This document shows, one piece after another, positions 22,641 to 34,415 of a stretch of DNA of 64,000 bases. Numbering within the stretch: the first letter of the stretch is position 1; each line of letters opens with the position of its first letter. The notes below the pieces were generated by a model. It ran no database searches, was not told the origin of the DNA, and saw nothing but the letters and a program-made list of their open reading frames with translations. The translations under genes and the position numbers were made by a program. Source of the stretch: Kryptolebias marmoratus (Eukaryota > Chordata > Actinopteri > Cyprinodontiformes > Rivulidae); NCBI RefSeq assembly GCF_001649575.2, contig NC_051450.1, positions 9,246,809-9,310,808 of the forward strand, written 5' to 3'.

Positions 22641-25600
22641 GATGCTTGTATATCAGAGCGCCAAGAAGAAGAAAAAAAAAGAAAAAAGGGGAAACTGGAA
22701 GATCTTGTTTACAAGACAGAAAGGAAGAAGCCCATCTATTTGAATGATCAAGATGTTTTAGGTTCAATAAGCTCATTCTAGAAAGTCTTCATGGATATAA
22801 AGACAGAATAAAACTCTAAGCATTTTTGGTGTAATGCTGGTGTTTTTTTTTTTGTTTTTTTGTAACAGTCTGCATTAGGATTTGAGCAGAGATTTTAGAA
22901 TTTTCAAAGTCCAGTGAAGATGGGAAAACTTGAACAATATTATTATTTTTTTAAGGTTGAATAAAGGACATAATTCACACTTACTGTGAGAACTTGAATG
23001 ACCGATCAAAAAGTAAAAATAACAAACACACAAAATGTAGAATCTGAACACAATTATATCTGTAAAATGAAGGAAACACTGCATCTGTAGGTAAAACGGG
23101 TTAACCGATTGATATCTTCAGTATTTGTCTGTCGTATCTTGACTCATTTCACAAAACCAATCAATAAATCCCATTTCTGACTAGACAATGCTCCTGTACT
23201 GCAAACTGTAATCACAGCTGCCCTTTGCATTTCCAATAGTTTAATGCAATTAGCTAATACTTTATGCTCCCGCTCACTGATCTTGCCAATCCGATGGTAA
23301 ATTTAGAGACCATAATCATATTTAATTTGACATGGACACAGCTCTCTGGCATGTGCCCCGATTCTGGCATAACAGATGTACCAGCAGAAAGGCAGCGAAA
23401 ACAGAAGCAGAATCCATCATTTCAGGATGTACACTTGCACTTTAGGCTCTAAGCGATAAAAGTTAATTCTCATATTTTAACTTGATTGCAGAGTGTACAG
23501 ACCATTAAAGCATGCAGGCTGGGGATGTGTTCTCTCTGACTATGATGAATTGCCTGCAGCTTATCAACATGAGCTGGCATATGGTGTGAAGACATGGCTT
23601 GATGGGGTGTCTATCAATCTGTCTGTGATTTGAATGTGCTCATATGATGTTTTTTTACCCCATGGTGAAGCATATTCCCATGATGCTTCTTAAGTAAGTA
23701 TTAATTCAGTAGCAGAATATTCTGAGATAGATTCAGTGGCTGTTAGGCTGTAAGTTAGCTATCCGCTGAGGTTTGACAGATTCACATTTGTTCTGTTTTA
23801 CAAGAAGAGACATTTTCATTGCAGCATCATTGGGACCTTTTGAAGCTTTTTTTCCCTTGTACTCATTAATTCTGTGACCTTTATCATGTAACAGAAAAGC
23901 AGACGTTTTGAAAACAGATAAGGCACATTAGAATCACTTTGAATATAAGGAATGGATAAAAAGAGGGAGAAAAATAACATGATATATTGGCCGGATTTTA
24001 GATAATGAAGCTCACAGAGGCATGTTCTCTCCAGTCAATGTCACCACTATAGCAGCACTATTTACAGATAACTTGGGGGTTGAGATTGATATCAGGTGTT
24101 TGTCAGAGGAGGTTAGCTTTTAAAAAATATTTCTTGAAATTCCTGTCGGCAGTAAACATGATTTAAAATATCATCTCCCCTATTAGTTTAGTATTTTTTC
24201 TTCAATAATGAGCAATAACTTCTTTAAGATCCCACTGCTGATTATTATGTTTCACCTTGTCCTAAGTAATATCAAGATATCATGTCAAATACCAAAGTAG
24301 TGGTCCGTCCTAGCTAAAACATTTTTTAAAGACTGGTCATTATAATTGTAGAACATTGCGTGCACCCACTTACATCCATGCACTGCCCTTGGTTGAGCCA
24401 GGGGAACTTGTCAGCACCATTTCTAAAAGAGCACATAGTTGATAAAATTCACCATAAATATCTTACTAAGTCAGATTTACTGACATTCACCAACACACTG
24501 TAGCATGCTACCAGTTTAAGAGACAGGCATTAACTGCAAGGGTGAGCCTTTAAACAGAAAAAGTCTTGGAATGGTGAAAAACTGGATAACTATAATGTTC
24601 AGGTACTCCCTCTCTACCTTCAATTGCCTCACCCACTGTTGATGTGTATATATTTTGTATTGCTCTGCCCACTTTTGTATTCTGCGTCAATTGAGAATTT
24701 TTGATTAGGCAGTCACAATATTTAAAGCAGTCATATTTGTGAGACATTTTGGAACATCTACTTTAGCAACTGAATAGTTTTACAGTACTACATCAACCAT
24801 TTTTTTGTGACTGAAAACATTACAAGCAAAAATAATATTACTAAAAACAGCTTAATTATGTTACAGAGACATGTTGGTGGCATAGGTAAAATACAAACCA
24901 TCTTAAATTGTGAGCATCAAGTTTCAGCATTTTTTTTTCACTGTCAATAACTACCACACTGTATTTTAGGCATAAGCATCCACATAAAGCTTACGTTTTT
25001 AATTCCAGAAACAACAGAACCTATCATTCTGGATTTTCCAACACTGAACCTGATTTCATTTTCCTTAATATTCACATTTTTATGTGGTGAAACTAAATTG
25101 GTACCAAGACATCAGTACCTCCACCTAGAATTGGTCAACAAAGTTATAGCTGATGTTATGTTTTCAATCTGACAGCGAAAGAAAGTGCAGTCGAAAATAT
25201 TTTTTTTGTTTTTGTCTTTGGTTTGTGTGTTGCAGTGAAATACCACTTGTATAATTCTTTTATATTTTAGGGGGGTGGAGATTATTTTATTTTTCATCTA
25301 AAAAAAATATGCTAGATTGGCTTAAGTCTACTGTTATAATAAATTGGAATTTTCGAAAACTAAAATAGTTTAAATGAGCCATGTTTCTGGGTAATACGCC
25401 CATGTATGAATAAGAAAAGAAATATTAGGAATCATTTAAAAACTGAAGGGTTTAAGAAAAGGACAAATTGTTGATTTTCAATGCCACATCAAAGGAAAAA
25501 AAAGAATAGAAGCAAAATAACAGTCGGTGAACTGTAGAGTGTATAAACATTTTGTTTGACAAAAATAGAGGTATTCATACCATTAGCAAAAAACAAGACA

Positions 25601-25930
25601 TTCTGGTCATACATTTGTCAAAATAAATTCCACAGGGCTTTTTGGCATCAGGTTAACAATCTGTGACTTACTAGTACTGAATAATGAATGCAATAAGCCA
25701 GCACTGATGATGAAAGGGCATTCCTTTGATATTTTCTTTTTTTCAGGTAAGATGCCTTTTGTTTTCACACTGATAATAAATGCAAGCTGAATTCCAATGT
25801 TCCTTTTCATCACATAGGAATGTTAATGTGAGCGAGTCAGGTAGGAAGTTCAACTGAATATCTCAAATATCTTAAACCATTTTTTTTTTTCATAACACAA
25901 AAAAAGAGAAATGCCAAAGACTTGCAATAG
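22641..25930. other. Unannotated AT-rich unique sequence
   Basis: No gene or recognised repeat. The segment 23500-23640 is complex and repeat-free and looks less decayed than its flanks. T and A runs are scattered (22841, 24929, 25200, 25881). Open frames do not exceed about 70 codons. Confidence 0.5.
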
Positions 25931-25933
25931 GCT

Positions 25934-25992
25934 TAAAAAAATAACAAAACAAACAAACAAACAAAAAACAAAACAAAACAAAACAAAAAAAC
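25934..25992. repeat. A-rich (CAAA)n simple repeat
   Basis: This is a degenerate run of AACAAAC and AAAAC units. It could be a decayed retroposon tail, but no body is recognised upstream. Confidence 0.8.
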
Positions 25993-26034
25993 ATGGCTCT
26001 CCCAAGATCATCCCACAGGTCGTTGGGAACGAAA

Positions 26035-26076
26035 GCCAACTCCATTCAAGATGGCCTCAACAGCCAACTGACCTTT
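26035..26076 (+). repeat. Short outlying copy of the ~305-bp repeat unit
   Basis: The words AGCCAAC, TTCAAGATGG and CAGCCAACTGACCTT match, in order and spacing, the middle of the units at 13614 and 13919. Flanks are not alignable by eye, so only about 40 bases are retained. Confidence 0.5.
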
Positions 26077-26179
26077 TCAAGGTTTGGACAAAACAGCTCG
26101 ACTCTGTCATGTTTCAGCATGGTCTTAATCTAAAATCGTGGCATGAAAAGCAGCGGGCGATATGTATTCATTAACGAAA

Positions 26180-26683
26180 ATAGTCCTTCAATTTAAACAT
26201 GAAGTGTTAATTTTTAGAAGTAAATGATGAAGAACTTTATGCTTTGAATGCATTCATGGTGAGTCGTCAATCAGCTGTAAAACATGTAATACATACTGAG
26301 GGCACCAGGGCTAATTAACTTATTCATAAACAGTCACTTTTTTCTTCTTCTTCTTCTTATCCAAAATTTAGTAGATTGTATTTTTTAAAAAGATTAAGTG
26401 AAATATTTATGAGTCAGAAAAGGATTGACTTCATCAAACCATCGGCTGCTATGATTTCTAAAGATCAGCATCGACATTGGCCGTTGGAAAACACAATTTA
26501 ACCTCTACAAAAAATGTTATTTTTTATGAATGTACTGCACCATTGATTCATAACACTGGCAGGACATGACTATGCAAGTGTGTTATGAGGGGCTTCTTTG
26601 TGATTGGATTTAAGCTGCAGAGTATTTTGCTGGAATTCAAAAATTTAATATTTAGGGCTATAATAATAGCCTGGGTTGGGTCT
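26180..26683. other. Unannotated; includes a (TTC)n array
   Basis: A short (TTC)n run is at about 26342-26359. The rest is unique, with no frame or motif I can name. Confidence 0.5.
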
Positions 26684-26770
26684 GGAAGGGCGTTGGCATA
26701 ATCATCCGTGTGAGTTTACTCTGTAGCAACCCCTGCAGAAGGGAGCAGCTAAAAATAAGTAGAAAAAAAA
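26684..26770 (+). repeat. Tail of an RTE-like LINE
   Basis: TCTGGAAGGGCGTTGGCATA is followed by GTAGCAACCCCTGCAGAAGG, GAGCAGCTAAAAATAAG and an A run. This order matches the short 3' end of a common teleost non-LTR element, in which a GGCGACCCC word follows the last codons. No coding part is left. Confidence 0.5.
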
Positions 26771-27069
26771 GAGTTTGGGCTTTTGTATAGTTTTTGTACC
26801 ATGCTATCATAATGCTTGACTAAATGACTTAAAAGGGGGGATTATTATTATTATTATTAATGAAGTGATCTTAAGCATAAAAACAAGTTAAGTACAAAGA
26901 ACATAAGGCAGATACTGTATCTGAACATGTGGTTTAATATGATCCAAAGTCCAAATGTCCAAGTTTGAAGTTTAGTGCTTTGCCCTGTTATAGCCTAATG
27001 ATATGAAATCAAAGTGACAATGTCAATAATAAAGCAACAAAAGCAGCTGTAAAAAAAAAAAAGAAGTCT
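26771..27069. other. Unannotated; includes an (ATT)n array
   Basis: A short (ATT)n run lies at 26841-26860 and an A run near 27050. Nothing else is recognised. Confidence 0.6.
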
Positions 27070-27410
27070 TTTGGCTCCTGTTTCCTGGACGTTGTTTTAA
27101 AACACACTCCCAGTGCTTACTTGCCTTGCTCTGATCAATTCACTTTAGCCCTAATGCCTCTGCACCTCTCTCAGAGTCACACTCTCTCCATTTATTGCAG
27201 CATTTAGCAAGAACAACACTAAAAGGCATTATGAGTCTGTCACTGAAATCGATGTGGCTGATTAAGCGGATCGTTTGAATTAGAGACTTAGGCACAGCAT
27301 ATAGGTTGAAAGGAGAGGCATAAACATGCAAAAACAGGTTATAAAACATATTTAATGAGCGTGAATTAAACATGCTCATACTACATGCCTATCTGGATTT
27401 AAATTATGGA
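27070..27410. promoter_or_regulatory. Candidate conserved noncoding element
   Basis: About 340 bases of complex sequence, free of simple repeats, sit in strongly AT-rich flanks. It contains an ATCGAT site, CTGATTAAGCGGATC, a TTTAATGAGC word and TGAATTAAACATGC, which resemble homeodomain/POU-type clusters in vertebrate developmental enhancers. A 79-codon minus-strand frame has no domain. The call is inference from texture only. Confidence 0.28.
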
Positions 27411-28339
27411 TCGTTTTGGATCCATACGTTTTAAATTTTTACTTAGCAGTGTTTTAGTGGCTGTGAAAGCCATGTTGTAAATTTGGGTTTAATTGAATTT
27501 AGGCCTGCGTTCAGAGATAAAGATAATGAAACGTGTATAAGGTAATAAACGTTATAAAATATGTTGTGGTGCGATTAGATATAATAGCTGCTATGAGTTT
27601 GAGTCATTAATTTTGATTAATAAAGTAATTTTCATAAAGTGTGGTTATGCAGTGAATTACACTGTGGTGAATTTGTGACTGAAATGTTTCTCAAACTTTT
27701 GAAAGAGAAACAACTTTCTGAATTTAAAGGTACTTCAAATAATAATAATAAAAATAAAAATAATAATAATGCTAGCTCATAAGGGTAGACCTGTGCAAAA
27801 TTAAATTAAACCATCAGTCATTAGAAAGAAATAGATAAATAAAAAAATCCAACATATTTTATGGAACAAATTTATTTAATAACATAATAGGTGTAAAATA
27901 AAATTAGTTTCTTCATTTACTTTCTGGCAGCTACAATAAATAAAACTACAATATATCGATCAACATTGTTAAGCAATCAAACTAAAATGTTTTGTCATTT
28001 TCTTTGCAACTTTCTCCCTTTTTTTGTCTCGTTTATGCACCTTGATTGAAGCTCACCTATTGGTAAATTTTGTTTATAAGACAGGATATAAAAAATCCAT
28101 AATCTTACTCTAATACAATTTGTATAATTTAATAAAAATGATGACAAAATCGAAATTCTCTGACTAGCTAATCAGGCTGCCCAGAAGAAGCAGAAATGCC
28201 TGTTCAATAAAGATAACAGAACTGGTTTGGCTGAGATAGTCTGTGTAAAGACAGGAAAAACAATACAAAAGAAAGCTATGATTGCAGGATTTTTGTTTTT
28301 TATTTAGTTATTTGTTTTGGGAGAGTGGACACAAATGTT
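27411..28339. other. Unannotated very AT-rich sequence
   Basis: Includes a degenerate AAT/AAAAT simple run at 27738-27770. No gene or transposon is recognised. Confidence 0.6.
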
Positions 28340-28540
28340 TGCAAAAAATCAGCTAAAGCATTTTGGGAAACAAGGCTTGTTTGGCCTGAAATCTGTGTGT
28401 CATGTCTCTGGTGAACAAGGAACTGTTTATTACAAGTATATGCAATCCCAAATGTGAAGTACGGTGGTGGAAGCACTATTATGTGGGAGAGATTTTCAGC
28501 TGCATCAAAGACATTGAAGGTGATGCTTCTCTAAAAATAT
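28340..28540 (+). pseudogene. Tc1-like transposase fragment
   Basis: Positions 28451-28504 read NVKYGGGSTIMWERFSAA in one frame. This matches the Tc1-family transposase stretch K-Y-GGGS-x-M-x-W followed by FSA, which lies between the second and third catalytic acidic residues. The upstream 100 bases can be read only with frame changes. No terminal inverted repeats are seen nearby. A C run and A run at about 28554-28580 follow. It is a decayed internal fragment. Confidence 0.55.
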
Positions 28541-29270
28541 TAACCAAATAACCTCCCCCCCCAAAAAAAAAAAAAAAAAAGATTTCAGCTCCTGCCTGGA
28601 AATGGCCAGAGCTTTAATTCCAGTGAACAGCTTCAAGGATAAAGACTAAATGAAACAGGAAGTGAGTGTGTCGGTTGGCCTCCGCTTGAAAAAGAAGACG
28701 GAATAGTATTTCAGATAAGAGATTGTAAGGTACACAAGATTGGGGTTTATGACTCAGAGGCTTGTAATAAACCAAAGCCTGGGGTCACACACTTATTGAA
28801 CCATGGCAGTTTATTGATCTTTTGCTTGTTTGTACTCCACAGTTTGACACAAATGCAGAGTTAGTAATGTTGATGGAGAGGAGAGATGCCTATTGGATTA
28901 AGGGTCTGTTCCCAATTACTTCACTTGAAACTGTGTGGTCAACAAATAGTGGTAGTGATTCCTAGGCATTGCAGATGATTTTAAAAAAGTGTACATACAT
29001 TTTTATCTCACCATTAGAATAAACCATTACATTTATTTTAAAGTAATGTGTCTTTCTCCTTTTGCTTAACTTTGGATAATTCAAAAAATACAGAAACACA
29101 TTAGTTAAGGTAACACACATTAGGGATCAACTAATTATCTATTAATATGCATATTAGTTACATATTACAGTATGTCAAAACAAGACAAAGATAGACAAAC
29201 TAATTGTCTTACAGTGTACAATTTATATAAAACTTAGTCGGATTTGAATTCCAAAGAATAAAAAAGTAGT
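28541..29270. other. Unannotated sequence downstream of the Tc1-like fragment
   Basis: After the A run the segment 28585-28870 is complex with moderate GC and might be the rest of the Tc1-like element, but no inverted end can be placed. The remainder is AT-rich unique DNA. Confidence 0.4.
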
Positions 29271-29297
29271 TTTTTGTTTGTTTGTTTGTTTGTTTTA
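29271..29297. repeat. (GTTT)n microsatellite
   Basis: Uninterrupted GTTT units, about six, preceded by a T run. Confidence 0.95.
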
Positions 29298-29919
29298 AAG
29301 GTGATGAATGTTGGTTAAGTCAGTGTCTCATTGGGCTGCAACTTTTGGTGACTAGTTTGATATTTGCGAGGGAGTTTTCCAAAATGTCTTAATACATTCA
29401 CCAGGGTTCTCAGTTTCCTTGAATTACTCACAGAGGATTGCCCTTTTGTTGCCTAATTTTTCAACCTATTCAAAAAATTTGTGCAACAAGTTTTCTTTCA
29501 AAATATTTGCAGACTTATAGCAGGTGTCTTGAGCCTGTCTCAAACCCATTTCCATTTCTTTTCTGTAAATACTAGAGGTGTATTTTGACACCTGTATAGG
29601 AGCTCTCCTCTGATGAGATACATACGAGGCCACAACTGACCGTCCAGCCATAAAAACTATGTTTGATGGTCGTTTGGTCGTAAAGACTCAGAATTCAGAG
29701 AGACTGAAATGAAAAAATTTCCCTACAGTTATTCATGCAATCTCCAGTTCCAGTTAGTCTCCAAAGGACACAACCCAATGAGATACTAATTTTAGGTCCT
29801 AATATAAAGGGACTAGTTGTTTCACAGTTTAAGTGCAGCTACAGCAGTAGCCCTCTGTGGTCTGTGTTTAGGAACATTTTTTTCACCTGACCTTAGCAAC
29901 TTTTTCAGAGTGTGCAAAG

Positions 29920-31600
29920 TTAAAAGGTGAGAGTTGTAAGAAGGTGATAACCCGTTTTATGGACTTGAAAACAAACAATAAAATTTTTAACATTCATTCG
30001 AAAGTGAATGGGGAGGCAGTGCAAAAAGGTTAAAGCAGGTGAGATGTGGTCTTGCTTGCTTGCACTTGTTTTGGGCAAGCTGCAGGGACAGACAGCAGGG
30101 CCTCCTTCCAAAAAAATAACAAATAAAATAAAATAAAAAAATCTATTGCAGTAGTCAAGTCTGGACAAAATAGAGGCATAGATTACTTTTCCAAAAGTAG
30201 TGCATGAAAGAAAGGGCTTGACCTTAGCAATGACCCTCAGCTGGAAACAAAGTATTTCCGAAAATTGTTTATCAAATGAAAGATGATATTAAAAAGAAGT
30301 TTTTATAAGTTTCCAAAGGGCTAAGTTTCTTACTGTGACACCAGTGAGGATCACTAGCTCAAATAAGTAGAACTTTCATTCTTTTTTGTTCCTTGAGGTA
30401 AAGAAAGCTGATTGCCAACCATTAATTTAAATAACCAAGACAATCCAACAAAGCCTCCAAAGGTGTTGTAGCTTTAGGTTTGAGAAGAAAATAAGATACT
30501 AGGTATGCTGTAGAATAAAACTTGATATTTACTAAGGATAGAACCTAAGCATTTAAAGAGAACAATCGTAATAGACTTAGAATGGACCCTTAGGGGACCC
30601 CTCATTTGCACATTAATAAAAACAAAACAAAAAAAAAAAACCAAACCTGTTAGTTATGATTCTAACCTGTGGTTTACACTTTTTTTGTAACAAAAATCAC
30701 CACTCAAGTACTACCATTATGACAAACAGTAAACACCAGCAGTATAAACTGGCCAAACCTCTAATCCTACAATGATGGTGTTTAAAATGTGATGATTCCA
30801 TGATTTATTTTTATTAAGAACAGCAACATGTGCTCTGTGGTCTTGGCTCTACTTCTGCCCACAACTAAACACAATTTTAAGATAACTTGAATCAAATTTA
30901 GTACTCATTCAACACGTTTTGTTGCAAACAATTCTTAAAGAAACCATATTGATGTTGGTTAAGTAGCCACTAGAACATCAGTTATATGTTGCCTACTTCA
31001 AATACCAAGGGGTCTCAAAATATACTCTCAACTTTTGAGGAGTTTCCATTTGGCATCAAAATTGTCATTTGGATGAAACACTCATCTTTTTGGCTCTTTC
31101 TGTTTGTTTCAGCTGTACACCACAGTACACTTTATGCTAGTTAATTAGCTGATACTAAATTTTCTTCTGAGTGCCACTAAAGGGATCCATAGCACAACTG
31201 TTTTAAAACTATGAATTTAAAACCAATCAAGAGTCGTTTTATAAATCACTAACACAATGCTCTAGTCAAGGGATTTGAATGCTATAACCCACTGTATCAA
31301 AAGCTTCACTTAGCTCTAAAAGTACTAAAACTGCAGGATAAATAAAATAAAACATATATTACCTTATTCAGAATAACTAGTCTTCAACTAAAAGAACACT
31401 GATAAGTGTTTTTCTCCCAATAACCTTCTAATGAATACCTATCAATTCTGTGAGAAAAGGTTTCCATTTAATTTTAATATTATCTTAATGACCTTTTTCT
31501 GAAAATATGCCTCACTAATTAATAATACGGGAGGAAAGGATTTTCCACCTTATTAACACCTAAAAAAGATAACCCTGATAACCCTGAAATCAATCTTTCT
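29920..31600 (-). pseudogene. L2-like LINE reverse transcriptase relic (minus strand)
   Basis: This is the longest transposon relic in the window. On the minus strand, 31282-31335 reads LLELSEAFDTVGYSI, the RT palm motif A (normally LSAAFDTV with a catalytic Asp). Further along, 30147-30168 reads MSRLDYCN, the start of the conserved C-terminal block of L2-type elements, followed by DHISPALTFLHCLP near 30070. In between, about 30520-30600 contains the degenerate remains of the region after the catalytic YxDD box. Stops and frameshifts break every frame, and the second catalytic box is not intact. The 5' end, ORF1 and endonuclease are missing. Motif recognition is firm; the exact clade is less so. 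Confidence 0.65.
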
Positions 31601-33389
31601 AACTTAGAAAGTTAGTGTGTGGGTTTCCTCAAATGTAATTTATTTGTGGTCTGACATTTACACAGTTTTCACTATTTTGAAGTGATTCGTCACTTTGTAA
31701 TTTTATCACACAGTCATTTCAATGATGTGTTGCATCTTGACAAAATAAATTGATGTAGAGCTTGATGCTTCTACAACTCAGACTTTAACACACATTGAAT
31801 TGTACTCCTAAAAAAAGTGTTCTTTCAAAAAATGCCTTTGATAAAAATTTGTGTAGACAAGTTTTGTTTTTTTTGTCTTACTGTTGGTAAAAAGTAAGTA
31901 ATAAAATTATAGGGAAGTTGTGTTAAGATGTGTAGAAGATGTTGTTCACTATGTTATTTAATTTGTATTAATATACAGTGTTGATGTATTTACTGTCATG
32001 AAAATCCTTATCTACCTTATTTTTAAAAGGTAAATACCATCTTCCACATGGAGGATGGTATTTCATGTTCATAAAACATTGTTACCATGTACAAGAACCA
32101 ATAAAAGACATTTCTACATGTAGTGACTTTATTCTGTATAACTAAATAAAAATACAACCTGGCATTTTGATTGATCCATGTAATTTTTAAAAAAAAAGTG
32201 AAAGAAAAAAATCACTTTCTATCCAATAACACAACTTCTCAAGATACAAACAAAAGAACCATCTTACCTTGGCTAAAGATTCTCCCCAACTGATACAATT
32301 TACTGTTTCCATTCAGTTAACCATTTCAGCACACCATCAAAGTTTGACAGCAACAAGTTCAGGAAAAAGTGAGAGACTCAGTCTGGTAAAATCGGATCCA
32401 TTTATGTTTGTGTTTCTAGTGCATAAAGTAACAGTGGACATGTGCAAAATAGGCTGTTGTAATTGTTTCCGAAAAGCTTCATATCTAAAATATCCATTTG
32501 TCTAACCAAGAACTCTGTGTGTGAACAAGAGGTGCAAACACAGAAGAAAATCTTTTTTTTTTTCTTTTCTTGATTTGTTTTGAGTATTGTGGACAGTGCC
32601 AAAGAGGCAATTCAGTTGTCTAGAATGGTAAATGTAGAATAATGTTATTCTTCAGAATTTGAAACTAATAAGTGCTTTATTAAAGCAAATTAGGAAGCAA
32701 CTTGTAACTAAAATCCATGTTAAAAGGCAACTAACAAAGGCTTAGGTTGTGTTCTTAAATCTTTTGTTATGAAAAATATTTACATCAAAGATAAATATAA
32801 TCAAACCAAACCATTTTTTTGACTATACTATATGTGTGTATGGTGGGATTGTTATGTGAATGAATGCAAGATAACAGTTTCTAACAAAGTCTGTCTAATC
32901 GTCTAATACTACATGTTGTGCATCAAATAAAACGCTTTATATGGCTCAAGTTCTACAGAAATATTCCTTTGAGCAACCAGTGCTGTGTGAGCTGGCGGTT
33001 TGTCTCCTATGATCAGTCAGATGAATGTGCAGGGATGCAGCAGGAATACCAGGTGTTATAGAGTCCATGCAGAGTAGAACAAACACTATCAGCACTGCAC
33101 CCTGAGAACATTGACTGAGCAGCAACATCAGACTTGCTGGAAAGCTCAAACAAATACTCTCTCTCGGAAACTTTTGATTTTACTTTTTTGTGTGTGTTGT
33201 CTTTCATATTGAAGCTGGGTACAGATGATAACAATAATATCACAGCTGAGTGATTGTCATTACATGTGTTCAGTGTGTTTTCTCATCCATACAGTTCAGG
33301 TTTGTAGTGGTTTTGCTATATATATAAATATATATATATGTACATAAACATTTGAAGAAACTCAGTGTCCTAATTTTTTGTTCATTTGG
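31601..33389. other. Unannotated AT-rich unique sequence
   Basis: It contains a small hairpin at 32032-32063, T and A runs near 32190 and 32550, and an (AT)n stretch at 33319-33343. No gene or transposon body is recognised. Confidence 0.5.
32032..32063. repeat. Short hairpin
   Basis: AAATACCATCTTCC, loop ACAT, then GGAGGATGGTATTT: 13 of 14 positions pair. The stem is too short for a typical animal microRNA precursor and the flanks do not extend the pairing. Confidence 0.7.
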
Positions 33390-33670
33390 GCACCACAGGG
33401 CTTTCTGATGAACCTTTAATTTTAGCAGTGTTTGGGAGGTTCAACAGCTAGACGGATGATGAGCCCGTATTGTGTTACTGGTCCAGCAGGGAGGATTAAA
33501 AGTGTATTGGCTTCTGCAGGGATTAGTGAGAGGCAAGAAACAGGGACTGTGGCCCATTAAAATAGCAGGGAAGAAGGACAAGGTTATCCATCTTATTCAC
33601 GTAATAAAGGTGCAATTGATCCATTCCAATTACAAGGAGAGCCACAGAACATGAGGTATCCAGGTTTGTC
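33390..33670. promoter_or_regulatory. Candidate conserved noncoding element
   Basis: Complex sequence of moderate GC, free of simple repeats, includes CCCATTAAAATAGCAGGG, GGTTATCCATCTTATTCACG, GCAATTGATCCATTCCAATT and ACAAGGAGAG. Such mixes of AT-rich homeodomain cores and SOX-like ACAAG words are typical of vertebrate developmental enhancers. A 60-codon frame crosses part of it without motif. No alignment was possible, so function is a guess. Confidence 0.28.
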
Positions 33671-33993
33671 TTGGTTAACTTGACTCTGTCTAGAAGAAAA
33701 AGGGATTTAGATCTGGGCAGGCATGCTCAGAGTTAGCCCACCCTTTTCTTTATCTGGTGTGGCGTTTTGGATACTGTGCTTGCATTTAGTACAAAAACTC
33801 TTGAGTCTTTATACTATTCTCCTAAAGAAACAGACATTCTTGTAATATTTTAATCTTTATCAAGAGTTCTTCACTCTATGAAGATTTTTCAAAGCTCTTT
33901 TGCTTTGGATTTTTTAGTAACAAAGCTTGTTATTTTTATTTTTATTTTTTCCTGGGTTACAGAGCTGCTACCCTGATATGGTTTGGTCTTATT
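33671..33993. other. Unannotated AT-rich sequence
   Basis: Nothing recognised apart from a T-rich run near 33930-33950. Confidence 0.5.
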
Positions 33994-34415
33994 GCCGTGT
34001 TCTATTTACCCCTGAAGTTGGAACTCAGTTGTCAGACCCAACTTTACTGTGTTTTAGTTGCAACTTAAAAAACTTGTAGGAGTTGCTAATAATTGTGCTC
34101 TATGACCAGGCAAACTACTATTAGCAATACAAAATCTATTTCTTTGCATTTTGTGGATTCAAGCATTTTACCAACACGTTCTCTGATAGTGGTTGGACAT
34201 TATTGTGTGTGTGACTGGATAGCTAAGATACAAACCAACAGAAGTAAAAATAAAAGTTATAAATGGAGCTAGTACAAATGTCTATGTGTCAGTCAGCCAT
34301 GTTAGAGTTTGAGGCTGGGGCTGGCCAGGAATCTCCAAATTTCTGAGTTGTAAATCCAACTTTGGTGGGCGTTCCAGTTGATATTTTTGACTTCCAAGTA
34401 CAAATAGAACACAGC
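33994..34415. mobile_element. Terminal-inverted-repeat DNA element (MITE-like)
   Basis: The left end GCCGTGTTCTATTT (33994-34007) is inverted at the right end as AAATAGAACACAGC (34402-34415), 13 of 14 positions pairing. Just inside both ends lie related GAAGTTGGAA and inverted CTTCCAAG words, and paired AACTCAGTTG/CAACTTTG-type words continue inward. No frame could encode a transposase. The two 8-base flanks do not match, so the target duplication has decayed or the boundaries are off by a few bases, and the superfamily is left open. I recognise the end sequence as a recurrent fish repeat. Confidence 0.55.

Noticed and set aside
25934..25992. Possible CRISPR-like or regular spaced array
   Set aside because: It is irregular CAAA simple sequence with no spacers, and the genome is eukaryotic.
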